Part shown: positions 43,485 to 55,121 of the stretch, piece after piece
Layout of the letters: each line of letters begins with the position of its first letter
Position numbering within the stretch: the first letter of the stretch is position 1
NCBI GenBank assembly: GCA_902610115.1
Contig: CACLUK010000002.1
Location: 19,687-83,686, forward strand
DNA from: an uncultured Pelagibacteraceae bacterium
GTDB taxonomy: Bacteria; Pseudomonadota; Alphaproteobacteria; Pelagibacterales; Pelagibacteraceae
Length of the DNA: 64,000 bases
Direction: 5' to 3'
Program-made: the position numbers and the translations under genes
The notes under the pieces: model-generated
What the model was told of the DNA's origin: nothing
Seen by the model: only the letters and a program-made list of their open reading frames with translations
The model's database searches: none

Positions 43485-44565
43485 AAATGCTAATAAAATA
43501 GTTTTAAAACTTGGCTCTACAACTGTGGTGGACAGTAACGGTATTTTTAAAAAAAAGTGGGTAACTTCCTTAATTAAAGATATAAAAAAATACGGAAAGG
43601 GGAAAAACTTCGTTATTGTCTCTTCAGGAGCGATTGCCCTTGGCCAAAAATATCTTAAAATTAAAAAAGGTAAAATTAAATTAGAAATGAGTCAAGCTAT
43701 TGCAGCAGTTGGTCAAATCCATTTAGCAGGAGAATTTCAGAAATTATTTGATAAGTATAAGATTAAAACTGGTCAAATTTTAATTAGTCCAGATGATACA
43801 GAACAAAGAAGGAGAGCTATTAATGTAAGAAGAACTTTTGACAATTTATTCAAACTCAAAGCAATCCCTGTGGTTAATGAGAATGATTCAACTGCTACAA
43901 GTGAAATAAAATATGGAGACAACGATAGATTAGCTGCAAGGGTAGCTCAAATTATTGGGGCTGACATTCTAATATTGTTTTCTGATGTTGACGGACTTTA
44001 TAATAAGTCAAAAGGTAAAAAAATTATAAGAGAAGTAACTTCAATTAGTGAGAAAATTACATCACTCATAGACAATAAGAAAAATAAATTCGGATCAGGC
44101 GGTATAGCTACGAAGTTAGACGCTGCCAAAATTTGTATGAATTCAGGCAGTCATATGTTTATTGCAAATGGTAAAGTAATTAACCCGATTTTAAATATGA
44201 TCAAAAATAAAAAATATACTCATTTCTTACCAAAAATTTCCACTTTGGCTGCTAGAAAAAAATGGATCATCGGTTCCCTTAATCATAATGGGACTATTTA
44301 TATTGATAGTGGAGCCGCTAAAGCTTTATCAAATGGTAAAAGCTTACTTGCTGCTGGCATAACCAAAATTAATGGGAATTTCAAAAAAGGAGAAAATGTA
44401 ATAATTTTAGATCAAAACAATATTCAACTAGCTAGGGGATTATCGTCTTTTAGCTCTAATGAAATTGAAAAAATTAAAGGCAAACAAAGTAAAGAAATTG
44501 AAGCGATCCTTGGTTATCTAAGTAAAACTGAAGTAATTCATAAAGATGATATGGTATTATTATAA
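43474..44565 (+). CDS. proB: glutamate 5-kinase
   Basis: Phosphorylates glutamate in the first step of proline synthesis; 363 aa. The amino-acid-kinase domain carries IVSSGAIALGQKYL, PVVNENDSTATSEIKYGDNDRLAARVA split by a few residues, and SDVDGLYN. A C-terminal PUA domain begins near residue 275 (WIIGSLNHNGTIYIDSGAAKAL). The start overlaps obgE and its stop directly abuts proA. Confidence 0.95.
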   Translation: MLIKNANKIVLKLGSTTVVDSNGIFKKKWVTSLIKDIKKYGKGKNFVIVSSGAIALGQKYLKIKKGKIKLEMSQAIAAVGQIHLAGEFQKLFDKYKIKTGQILISPDDTEQRRRAINVRRTFDNLFKLKAIPVVNENDSTATSEIKYGDNDRLAARVAQIIGADILILFSDVDGLYNKSKGKKIIREVTSISEKITSLIDNKKNKFGSGGIATKLDAAKICMNSGSHMFIANGKVINPILNMIKNKKYTHFLPKISTLAARKKWIIGSLNHNGTIYIDSGAAKALSNGKSLLAAGITKINGNFKKGENVIILDQNNIQLARGLSSFSSNEIEKIKGKQSKEIEAILGYLSKTEVIHKDDMVLL

Positions 44566-45808
44566 ATGAACTATTTAAAATCAATAGGAATAAATGCAAA
44601 AAAAGCCTTTGAAGATTTAAAGGGTGTAAAACACAAAAAAATAAAAAAAGTTTTAGAAGGTTACAATCAATCACTTTTAAAAAATACTAACAAAATAATC
44701 AGGGAAAATATGAAAGATGTTAAAAATGTTAAAAGAAAACATTTAGTTGACAGACTTATTTTAAATAAAAAAAGAATTGACGGTATAAGACATTCGATAA
44801 ATGAAATAGCTAAATTTAAAGATCCAGTTGGAAGAGTTTTAGAAACATGGCAAAGACCAAACAATTTATCAATAAAAAAAGTGTCAACTCCTATTGGCGT
44901 TATAGGTGTGATATATGAAAGTAGGCCTAATGTTACAGCTGATGTTGCTGCATTATGTTTAAAATCAGGAAATTGCTCTATATTAAGAGGTGGGTCAGAA
45001 GCTTTTCACTCAAATAGATTACTCGCAAATTTATTTAGAGATAATTTAAGAAAAAATAATATCAATCAAAACTGTGTTCAGTTTATTGAAAATAAAAATA
45101 GAAAAATAGTAGATTATCTATTATCAAAAATGAGTTCTTACATTGATGTAATTGTACCAAGAGGGGGGAAAGGACTTGTAGCGAAAGTACAAAAATTTTC
45201 TAATGTTCACGTTATCGGCCATCTTGAAGGATTATGCCACATTTATGTAGATAGAACTGCGAACATAAAGATGGCTAAAGATTTAATTATTAATGCAAAA
45301 ATGAGAAGAACAAGTATTTGTGGAGCAGTTGAGACTCTTCTGATTGAAGAGAAAGCTTTAAACTCACATGCTAAAGAAATAATAAACGCTCTTTTAAATG
45401 CAGGCTGCGAAGTTAGAGCTGACAAAAAAAGTAAATAAGCTTTTTAGAGGAAAATTAAAAAAAACTGTAGAAAAAGATTGGAAGACAGAATATCTGGATA
45501 AAATTATTTCAATTAGAGCTGTTAAAAATGTAAGTAGTGCGGTCAACCATATTTTGAAATATGGCACAATGCATACCGACAGCATTATTACCAGTAGCAA
45601 AAAAAATGCTGAGATTTTTTTAAATGGTGTTAATAGTTCAATAGCAATGCATAACGTTTCAACTCAATTTGCTGATGGTGGAGAATTCGGTTTTGGTGGT
45701 GAGATTGGCATCTCTACTAACAAACTTCCGCCAAGAGGTCCTGTAGGAATAGATCAATTAACATCTTATAAATACCTTGTTTCTGGAAAAGGAATTATAA
45801 GACCATAA
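44566..45808 (+). pseudogene. proA: glutamate-5-semialdehyde dehydrogenase, frameshifted
   Basis: Second enzyme of proline synthesis, split over two frames. The first part (44566-45438) has the NADP-binding part, including PIGVIGVIYESRPNVTADVA and the catalytic cysteine in RTSICGAVETLL, and ends prematurely after CEVRADKKSK. The second part, open from 45398, continues with the expected VNKLFRGKLK through HTDSIITSS and FGFGGEIGISTNKLPPRGP to the stop. The break lies at an A7 tract (45424-45430): with six A the frames join as ADKKVNKLFRG. No other defect is seen, and proB upstream is intact. It could be a sequencing error, a fresh mutation or slippage. If the break is real, proline synthesis is lost or reduced. 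Confidence 0.88.
45424..45430 (+). other. A7 homopolymer at the proA frameshift
   Basis: Seven A in GACAAAAAAAGTAAAT; six would restore the frame. Confidence 0.88.
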
Positions 45809-45811
45809 TTG

Positions 45812-46351
45812 ATGGCAAGTACTCAGACAAAATATATTGGTTTATTAGGCGGTAGTTTTGATCCAGCGCATAAAGGACACTTAAGTATATCAAAAATTGC
45901 TATAAAAAAATTGAAAATAAAAAAGATTTATTGGGTTGTAACAAAAAAAAATCCATTCAAAGATACAACTTTCTATTCTTTAGATGAAAGAATTAAATAT
46001 GCAAAAAAAATTACTAAATCCCAAAAGAAAATTAAAATTATTTATCTAGATAATATTCTCAAATCTTCAAGAACTATAGATGTAATAAACTACTTTGTAA
46101 AAAGAAAGAAAATTTATAATATCTTCTTTATAGTTGGTTCTGATAATTTAATAAGGTTTCATAGGTGGAAAAGTTGGAAAAAAATAGTAAAATTAGTAAA
46201 ATTATTAGTTTTTTCTAGAAGAGGATATGATACAAAGGGAATGAAATCAACTGTGGCTAAAAATTTTAAAAATAGAATTATCTTTATTAAAAATAAACCA
46301 ATATCTATATCATCAACGCAATTAAAAAAGCGGACAAAATTGAATATTTAA
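45812..46351 (+). CDS. nadD: nicotinate-nucleotide adenylyltransferase
   Basis: Converts nicotinate mononucleotide and ATP to deamido-NAD. From ATG 45812 it is 179 aa; the track counts the TTG before it. The nucleotidyltransferase motifs are LLGGSFDPAHKGHLSI and ISISSTQLKKR (ISSTxIR-type). VGSDNLIRFHRW is typical. It follows the proA remnant and leads with a 1-bp overlap into rsfS. Confidence 0.93.
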   Translation: MASTQTKYIGLLGGSFDPAHKGHLSISKIAIKKLKIKKIYWVVTKKNPFKDTTFYSLDERIKYAKKITKSQKKIKIIYLDNILKSSRTIDVINYFVKRKKIYNIFFIVGSDNLIRFHRWKSWKKIVKLVKLLVFSRRGYDTKGMKSTVAKNFKNRIIFIKNKPISISSTQLKKRTKLNI

Positions 46352-46698
46352 TGGGAATCATTAATATTAAAAATAATATTGAAAAAATATTAGATGACAA
46401 TAAAGCTAAAAATATAACATCTATTAATTTAAAAAATAAGTCATACATAGCAGATTATATGATTATAGCTTCAGGGACATCATCAAGACATCTGCAGGCA
46501 TTATCTGAAATTCTTGTAACTCAATTAAAAAGATTAGGAATAGACAATTGTCGTATTGAGGGAAAAGATAGTAACGATTGGAAATTAGTTGATGCTCAAG
46601 ATATAATTGTACACATATTTCATCCAGAAAAAAGAGAGTTCTATGATTTAGAGAAAATGTGGTCGGAAGAGACTCCTCACGAAAAAGCAATGATATGA
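46351..46698 (+). CDS. rsfS: ribosomal silencing factor RsfS
   Basis: 115-aa protein that binds L14 and blocks subunit joining in starvation. Typical segments: DYMIIASGTSSRHLQALSE, GKDSNDWKLVDAQDIIVHIF and REFYDLEKMW. Its stop overlaps the S41 peptidase start (ATGA). The usual next gene rlmH is not present. Confidence 0.94.
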   Translation: MGIINIKNNIEKILDDNKAKNITSINLKNKSYIADYMIIASGTSSRHLQALSEILVTQLKRLGIDNCRIEGKDSNDWKLVDAQDIIVHIFHPEKREFYDLEKMWSEETPHEKAMI

Positions 46699-47825
46699 AA
46701 AAAATTTTAGTTTTAATATTATTTTTTTTATTTTCCTCATCAGTTTATTCGAAAAATGACATTTACGAAAAAATTGATCTTTTTAGTGAGGTGTTAGAAA
46801 ATGTTAAAAAAGATTACGTAGATGATGTCGATCAAGCAGAAATGATGGACTCAGCGATTAATGGCGTGCTTCAATCTCTTGATCCCTACTCGGCCTATAT
46901 GAGCCCAGAATTATTTAAAGAAATGCAAACTGATACAAGAGGTGAATTTGGAGGACTTGGAATTGAAATAGGTATGGAAGCAGGAGTGGTCAAAGTGATC
47001 TCACCAATAGATGATACACCGGCCGCAAAAGCTGGCATTAAAGCGGGAGATTATATTGTCAAAATAGGAAAAGATCAGGTTCAAGGAAAATCATTGTTAG
47101 AAGCTGTTAAATTGATGAGAGGTCCTGTAGGTACATCTATAAAACTTACTGTAAGAAGAAAAAATGTTAAAAAACCATTAGAATTTAATATCGTAAGAAA
47201 AATTATAGAGGTCAAATCAGTAAGCTCGAAAATTTTAGGTAAAGAGAAAAATTTAGGTTACATCAGATTAAAATCATTTAACGAAAACAGTGATAAACAA
47301 TTTTTAAAATCTGTGAAAGAATTTGAAAAAAAATCTAAAATTACAGGATATGTTCTTGATCTTAGAAATAATCCAGGAGGTTTGTTAACACAAGCCATTA
47401 ATATTACTGACTTTTTTTTGGAAGATGGAGAAATAGTTTCAACTAAAGGCAGAAAAGTTTCAGAAACAAGAAAATTTTTTGCACGAAAGGGTGATGAAAT
47501 AAAAGGAAAACCAATAGTGGTTTTAATAAATAATGGCTCCGCTTCTGCATCAGAAATATTTGCTGGCGCTTTAAAAGATCACAAAAGGGCAATTATTTTA
47601 GGAGAAAATTCTTACGGTAAGGGTTCAGTTCAATCTATCATACCTCTTAGAAATGGTGGTGGAATGAGATTGACGATTTCGAAATATTATTTGCCTTCGG
47701 GTAAATCAATTTCAGAGGTGGGCGTGACTCCAGATATTTTTATCGAAGCACAGGGTGATGATTTTCTAATTAATTCTGAAAAAGATAATCAGTTAAATTA
47801 CGCTATAAAACTTTTTAATTCATAA
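46695..47825 (+). CDS. ctpA: C-terminal processing peptidase (S41 family)
   Basis: Exported or periplasmic serine protease, about 376 aa from ATG 46695, with a signal peptide (MKKILVLILFFLFSSSVYSK). The PDZ domain is around residues 90-160 (GGLGIEIGMEAGVVKVISPI), and the catalytic serine and lysine lie in NNGSASASEIFAGALKDHKRA and NSYGKGSVQSI. It trims exported proteins at their C-termini. The track start at 46659 lies inside rsfS and adds a non-signal sequence. Confidence 0.93.
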   Translation: MKKILVLILFFLFSSSVYSKNDIYEKIDLFSEVLENVKKDYVDDVDQAEMMDSAINGVLQSLDPYSAYMSPELFKEMQTDTRGEFGGLGIEIGMEAGVVKVISPIDDTPAAKAGIKAGDYIVKIGKDQVQGKSLLEAVKLMRGPVGTSIKLTVRRKNVKKPLEFNIVRKIIEVKSVSSKILGKEKNLGYIRLKSFNENSDKQFLKSVKEFEKKSKITGYVLDLRNNPGGLLTQAINITDFFLEDGEIVSTKGRKVSETRKFFARKGDEIKGKPIVVLINNGSASASEIFAGALKDHKRAIILGENSYGKGSVQSIIPLRNGGGMRLTISKYYLPSGKSISEVGVTPDIFIEAQGDDFLINSEKDNQLNYAIKLFNS

Positions 47826-47828
47826 AAT

Positions 47829-48299
47829 ATGAGCAAAAATAATCTTCCAATGCGCCAGGGAGTAGGCGTTATAATTTTAAATAATCAAAATAAAATTTTT
47901 GTAGGTAAAAGAAAAGATAATCCAGTAGATAAATGGCAAATGCCTCAAGGTGGAATTGATCAAGGTGAAGATCATCTCACAGCTATGAAGAGAGAACTTT
48001 ATGAAGAGACAAGTATTAAAAGTATTGAGGTAATAAAAGAATTAGAAGGTTATTACGAGTATATGCTTCCTAAAAATTTAGTAGGAGTCATTTGGAAAGG
48101 AAAATTTAAAGGTCAAAGACAAAAATGGTTTGTTACAAAGTTTATAGGCAACGAAAAAGAGATAAATTTAAACACTAAAAATCCAGAATTTATCGAATGG
48201 AAGTGGATTATTGCTGATGAACTTCCTAATGTTATAGTAAACTTTAAAAAAGAAATGTATCAAAAGATTTTATTTAATATCAGAAAAATTATTTATTAA
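47829..48299 (+). CDS. rppH: RNA pyrophosphohydrolase
   Basis: Nudix hydrolase, 156 aa, removing pyrophosphate from mRNA 5' ends and so starting decay. The Nudix box is GGIDQGEDHLTAMKRELYEETSI, and WQMPQGG precedes it. It follows ctpA by 3 bp and its 3' end overlaps convergent atpC by 11 bp. Confidence 0.92.
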   Translation: MSKNNLPMRQGVGVIILNNQNKIFVGKRKDNPVDKWQMPQGGIDQGEDHLTAMKRELYEETSIKSIEVIKELEGYYEYMLPKNLVGVIWKGKFKGQRQKWFVTKFIGNEKEINLNTKNPEFIEWKWIIADELPNVIVNFKKEMYQKILFNIRKIIY

Positions 48300-48678
48300 T
48301 ATTTTTTAATGTTTCTATTTTGTACGAAAGTAGATATTTTTCTTTGTCTGTAATTTTATCATTGCTTATTTTTTTCTCAGCTTCATTAAGAAGTTGATTT
48401 ATTGAAGCTTTATCAAAATTTGATATTTCTTGAGCTGTAGACGTTAATATTAATAAATTATTATTTATAAATTCAACAGTACCATCTTCAACAAAAAGTA
48501 TTTTGTTAGTTTCATCAATTATTTTAATTAAGCCTGGTCTTAGAAAAGTTATTAATGGAATATGATCTTTTAATATTCCTATTTCACCTTCATATGAAGG
48601 TATAACTACTTCTATTGCATTAACTTTAAGAATAGTTCTGTCAGGAGATATAACTTCAACTGTGAATTGTTCAGACAT
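48289..48678 (-). CDS. atpC: ATP synthase F1 subunit epsilon
   Basis: 129 aa; N-terminal beta-barrel (FTVEVISPDRTILK, PSYEGEIGILKDHIPLITFL) and a helical C-terminus. Last gene of the atpHAGDC operon, just after atpD with 2 bp between. Confidence 0.93.
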   Translation of the reverse strand: MSEQFTVEVISPDRTILKVNAIEVVIPSYEGEIGILKDHIPLITFLRPGLIKIIDETNKILFVEDGTVEFINNNLLILTSTAQEISNFDKASINQLLNEAEKKISNDKITDKEKYLLSYKIETLKNINK

Positions 48679-48680
48679 TA

Positions 48681-50979
<2,299 letters not shown>

Positions 50980-50980
<1 letters not shown>

Positions 50981-52509
50981 TAATTTTTACCTTTTTTGTA
51001 ATCTTCAATTACTTGTTTAATAGCTGTTTCTGAAGTTTCATCAAGTTTTCCTGACGATTGAACAGTTTCTAAAACATCAGGTTTTTCAGATTTTATTTTT
51101 TCAATAATATCTTTTTCAAATGCTTTGATTTTAGGCAATTCCACGTCATCTAGATATCCTTTCACTCCAGTAAATACTGAAATTACTTGCTCCGCTACAG
51201 TCATTGGAGAGTATTGATCTTGTTTAAGAAGTTCTGTTAATTTTGAACCGCGATTAAGAAGTTGTTGGGTTGAAGCATCTAAATCTGAGCCGAATTGGGC
51301 AAAGGCAGCCATCTCTCTATACTGAGCTAATTCTAATTTAATCGATCCAGCTACTTTCTTCATCGCCTTTGTTTGTGCTGCTGAGCCTACTCTAGAAACT
51401 GATAAACCAACATTAACTGCTGGTCTAATTCCTTGGTTAAATAATTCAGTTTCTAAAAATATTTGTCCGTCGGTAATCGAAATAACATTAGTAGGTATAT
51501 ATGCGGACACATCCCCTGCTTGGGTCTCAATTATAGGTAAAGCTGTCAAGGAACCACCTCCACTTTTATCATTTAATTTAGCAGCACGCTCTAATAATCT
51601 ACTGTGCAAATAGAATACGTCTCCGGGGTAAGCTTCACGACCTGGCGGTCTTCTCAATAAAAGTGACATTTGTCTGTAAGCAACTGCTTGTTTGGATAAA
51701 TCATCATAAACTATTAAAGCATGCATACCATTATCTCTGAAAAACTCACCAATAGTGCAACCTGTATAGGGTGCTAAAAATTGTAACGGAGCTGAATCAG
51801 ATGCCGTGGCTGCAACAATCGTAGTATATTTTAATGCACCTGCTTCTTCTAAAGTTTTAGTTATTTGTGCAACTGTTGAACGTTTTTGGCCAATGGCAAC
51901 ATAGACACAATATAATTTTTTCTTTTCATCAGTTGATTCGTTTATTTTTTTTTGATTTATGATAGCATCAATAGCGACTGCAGTTTTCCCGGTTTGTCTA
52001 TCCCCAATAATTAATTCTCTTTGGCCTCTTCCGATTGGAATAAGAGAATCAATAGATTTTAAACCGGTTTGCATGGGCTCATTGACAGATTGTCTTGGGA
52101 TAATACCTGGCGCTTTTACTTCAACTCGTTTTCTATTTTTTGCAGAAAGTGAACCTTTTCCATCAATCGGATTACCTAAGCCATCTACTACTCGACCTAA
52201 AAGTTCTTTACCTACAGGTACGTCAACAATAGCTTTAGTTCTTTTAATGGTATCACCCTCTTTTATATTTCTGTCATCGCCAAAAATAACAACACCTACG
52301 TTATCGTTTTCTAAATTCAACGCCATTCCTTTTGAGCCATCTTCAAACTCAACCATTTCACCAGCCTGAACATTATCTAGGCCATAAATTCGTGCAATAC
52401 CATCACCTACTGATAAAACTTTTCCAATTTCTGAGACTTCTGCTTCTTCTCCAAAATTTTTAATTTGATCTTTTAATAGTTTTGTTACTTCTGAAGGATT
52501 TATTGCCAT
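50980..52509 (-). CDS. atpA: ATP synthase F1 subunit alpha
   Basis: Non-catalytic nucleotide-binding subunit, 509 aa. Walker A is GDRQTGKTA, with [21 protein letters not shown] and [17 protein letters not shown]. Length and order are normal. Confidence 0.97.
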
Positions 52510-52510
52510 T

Positions 52511-53068
52511 TTAGTTCTCGATCAATACTTGTTTATATCTTTTTAATTTGTTTTTTATTGAGGTGTCTATCATAAAACTTCCAAGCTGAAGCTTTAAACC
52601 GCCTATTAGCTCTTTATCAACTTTATAATTAAGTTTAAGATTCGATCCTACAGATTTTGACAAATCTTTGCTTAGATCGTCAAGTTCAGATTTTGATAAT
52701 TCCTTTGATGAAATTAGTGAGCCTTTTAACTCACCTCTTTTTTTTGAACAGAGTTTTATAAAACTTTCAATAATTTTTTTAGTAAAAAAAATTCTTCTTT
52801 TTTTAATTAATAGAAAGAAAAAATTTTTTAAATTTTTTGAAAAACTTAATTTATCGGATATCGTACCTATTACTTTATATTGCTGATTAAGGCTTTGTGA
52901 TGGGTCTTTAATAAAATTTTGTATTTCAAAACTTGAGTTTAAAGTTATTAAAAAATTGTTAAGATCGTTTTCAACTTTATTTATTTCGTTTGACTCTTTT
53001 ACAACCTCATAAAGAGCGCGCGAATATCTCTCTGCTGTTTCGGTTGAGAAAGATTTGTTTGTACTCAT
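52511..53068 (-). CDS. atpH: ATP synthase F1 subunit delta
   Basis: Peripheral-stalk subunit, 185 aa, first gene of the operon. It is less conserved, with the typical [18 protein letters not shown] start and the C-terminal [21 protein letters not shown]. The F0 genes are not in the window, matching the split F0/F1 arrangement of alphaproteobacteria. Confidence 0.93.
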   Translation of the reverse strand: MSTNKSFSTETAERYSRALYEVVKESNEINKVENDLNNFLITLNSSFEIQNFIKDPSQSLNQQYKVIGTISDKLSFSKNLKNFFFLLIKKRRIFFTKKIIESFIKLCSKKRGELKGSLISSKELSKSELDDLSKDLSKSVGSNLKLNYKVDKELIGGLKLQLGSFMIDTSIKNKLKRYKQVLIEN

Positions 53069-53122
53069 TTTTATTTGTTTGGATTAAAGTGAAATTAATG
53101 TGAGGTCGTACCATATGAGAAT

Positions 53123-53136
53123 AACTTGATCAAGTT
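53123..53136. promoter_or_regulatory. 14-bp perfect palindrome upstream of atpHAGDC
   Basis: AACTTGATCAAGTT lies about 55-70 bases before atpH. Its TTGATC on the minus strand could be the -35, with TACGAC 17 bases later as a poor -10. The symmetry suggests a regulator site, but could be chance. Confidence 0.4.
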
Positions 53137-53149
53137 GCCAATTTTGAAT

Positions 53150-55093
53150 TTAAGCAAAATTGATAGGATCAACATCAACTGTAAGTTTAATTTTTGATGA
53201 GATTTTAAGCCTATTTAGCACATTTGTTATTTTTTTTTGCATTAAAAAGCGGTTGGAAAATCTGACTAATAATCGTGATCTAAATTTTTTTTTAACTTTA
53301 GCTAATGGAGAGTCCACTGGGCCTAGGACATCTATATCTTTTATTTTACTTAATTTTACTTTTATTTCCCTAGCTCCTTGGAGACTTAAACTCATTGTAT
53401 TTGAAGATATAATTATTGCTATCAACCTTATAAATGGAGGCAGGTTATTTTTTTTCCTCAAATTAAGTTCATTTTTAAGTAACTCTTCTGATTTATTTTT
53501 AATTAGTTCATTAAGTGTTACATCTTGTGGTGTCAATGATTGATAAATTATTAAAGATTTTGAACTAAACCTTCCAGCTCTTCCACTTAATTGATGGTAT
53601 AACTGAATATTTTTCTCTGTTGTTCTCAGATCGTATCCTCGACCAGAGAAGTCTGCATCAATCACCACTATACAATTAAGTTTTGGAAAATTAAATCCTT
53701 TTGAAATCATTTGAGTTCCAATTAGAATATCAATTTTCTTTTCATTTATCTTCTGAAATAAAATTTTTTCTTTTTCTTTTGTTTTTAAATAATCACTTGA
53801 AAAAATATCGACCTTTTTTTTCGGAAATATTGTTTTTACTTCTTCATAAATTTTTTCTACTCCAGGTCCATACATTATGAAATCACAGTTTTTTTCAACT
53901 TCACATTTAATATTAATATTTTTTTCGAATGAACAATGATGACAAACTGCTTTATCTTTTAATTTGTGGAACGTTAAGTATAAAGAGCAATTATTACATA
54001 CCTGTTTACTTCCACATTTTTTACAAATTAAATAGGGGGCATATCCTCTTCTATTAATAAAGAATAATACTTGGTCGCCATTGTTTAAGTAAGCTTGTAC
54101 TTCTTCAATTGTTTCTTCCGAAATAAACTTATTTTTAATTCTTCCTATATTTAAATTGACTATCCTAGTTTCTGGTAGTGGAAAATTTTCAAATCTCTTT
54201 GTTATTTTAAAATGTCTATATTTTTTATTTTGAATATTGTTAAATGTCTCTATCGAGGGAATAGAAGTGATTAAATGTATTGGAATTCTTTCAAAATTTG
54301 CTCTGGATATAGCCATATCTCTCGCATTATAAATTACTCCTGAGTCCTGTTTGTAAGAAGTGTCATGCTCTTCATCCACAACAATAATTCCAAGTTTTTT
54401 AAAAGGAAGAAGTAAAGCTGATCGAGCTCCGATTACTACTTTTATTTTATTACTTATTATTCCTTTCCAAATAATTCTCTTTTTTTTTGGAGTAATCTTT
54501 GAATGCCATATAGCAGGTTCAAATCCAAAAAAATCTTCAAACCGTGATTTAAAATCATTGGTTAAAAATATTTCTGGAAGCAAAATCAAAGCTTGTTTTT
54601 TTTTTCTAATAATTTCTTTGACTCGTTCAAAATAAACTATTGTTTTACCTGAACCGGTGACGCCCTGTAAAACTGATACATCAAATTTTCTATTTTCTTT
54701 TTCGAGAAATTTTATTGCCTCTGATTGTTCCGAATTTAACTTAAACCTCTTAATTTTAGTTTTCTTCTCTACTAGAATTTCGTCTTTATCTTTAAAAAAT
54801 TTATCAGAGTCCCCTATAACCATTTTTAATACAAGACCAACTGACACCATATTGTATGTTGAAAACCACTCAATAAAATTGACTAGCTTTTTATTAATAG
54901 AATATTTAACAAATCTTTTTATGTTTTTTATCTTAATATTTTTTGGCTCTAAATGATTATTTTTCCAAATAATACCTATTTCTTTTTTTGTTCCAAAAGG
55001 AACTTCTACAAAATCTCCTACATTACCCCTTTTATTAGACTCATATGTAAAAGGGTAATTAAAAATTTTTGGCAACAAAACTTGTGCTTTCAT
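53150..55093 (-). CDS. priA: primosomal replication-restart helicase PriA
   Basis: Superfamily 2 DNA helicase that reloads the replisome at stalled forks; 647 aa. Walker A is GVTGSGKTIVYF, the DEEH box is IIVVDEEHDTSYKQ, and the zinc-binding insert includes CKKCGSKQVCNNCSLYLTFHK, CHHC and later Cys residues. ATP-binding C-terminal motif: GTQMISKGFNFP and QLSGRAGRF. The N-terminal 3'-DNA-binding domain is short. It lies upstream of atpH on the same strand. Confidence 0.94.
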   Translation of the reverse strand: MKAQVLLPKIFNYPFTYESNKRGNVGDFVEVPFGTKKEIGIIWKNNHLEPKNIKIKNIKRFVKYSINKKLVNFIEWFSTYNMVSVGLVLKMVIGDSDKFFKDKDEILVEKKTKIKRFKLNSEQSEAIKFLEKENRKFDVSVLQGVTGSGKTIVYFERVKEIIRKKKQALILLPEIFLTNDFKSRFEDFFGFEPAIWHSKITPKKKRIIWKGIISNKIKVVIGARSALLLPFKKLGIIVVDEEHDTSYKQDSGVIYNARDMAISRANFERIPIHLITSIPSIETFNNIQNKKYRHFKITKRFENFPLPETRIVNLNIGRIKNKFISEETIEEVQAYLNNGDQVLFFINRRGYAPYLICKKCGSKQVCNNCSLYLTFHKLKDKAVCHHCSFEKNINIKCEVEKNCDFIMYGPGVEKIYEEVKTIFPKKKVDIFSSDYLKTKEKEKILFQKINEKKIDILIGTQMISKGFNFPKLNCIVVIDADFSGRGYDLRTTEKNIQLYHQLSGRAGRFSSKSLIIYQSLTPQDVTLNELIKNKSEELLKNELNLRKKNNLPPFIRLIAIIISSNTMSLSLQGAREIKVKLSKIKDIDVLGPVDSPLAKVKKKFRSRLLVRFSNRFLMQKKITNVLNRLKISSKIKLTVDVDPINFA

Positions 55094-55121
55094 AAAATAA
55101 TAGTATTAGAATTAATCTGAA

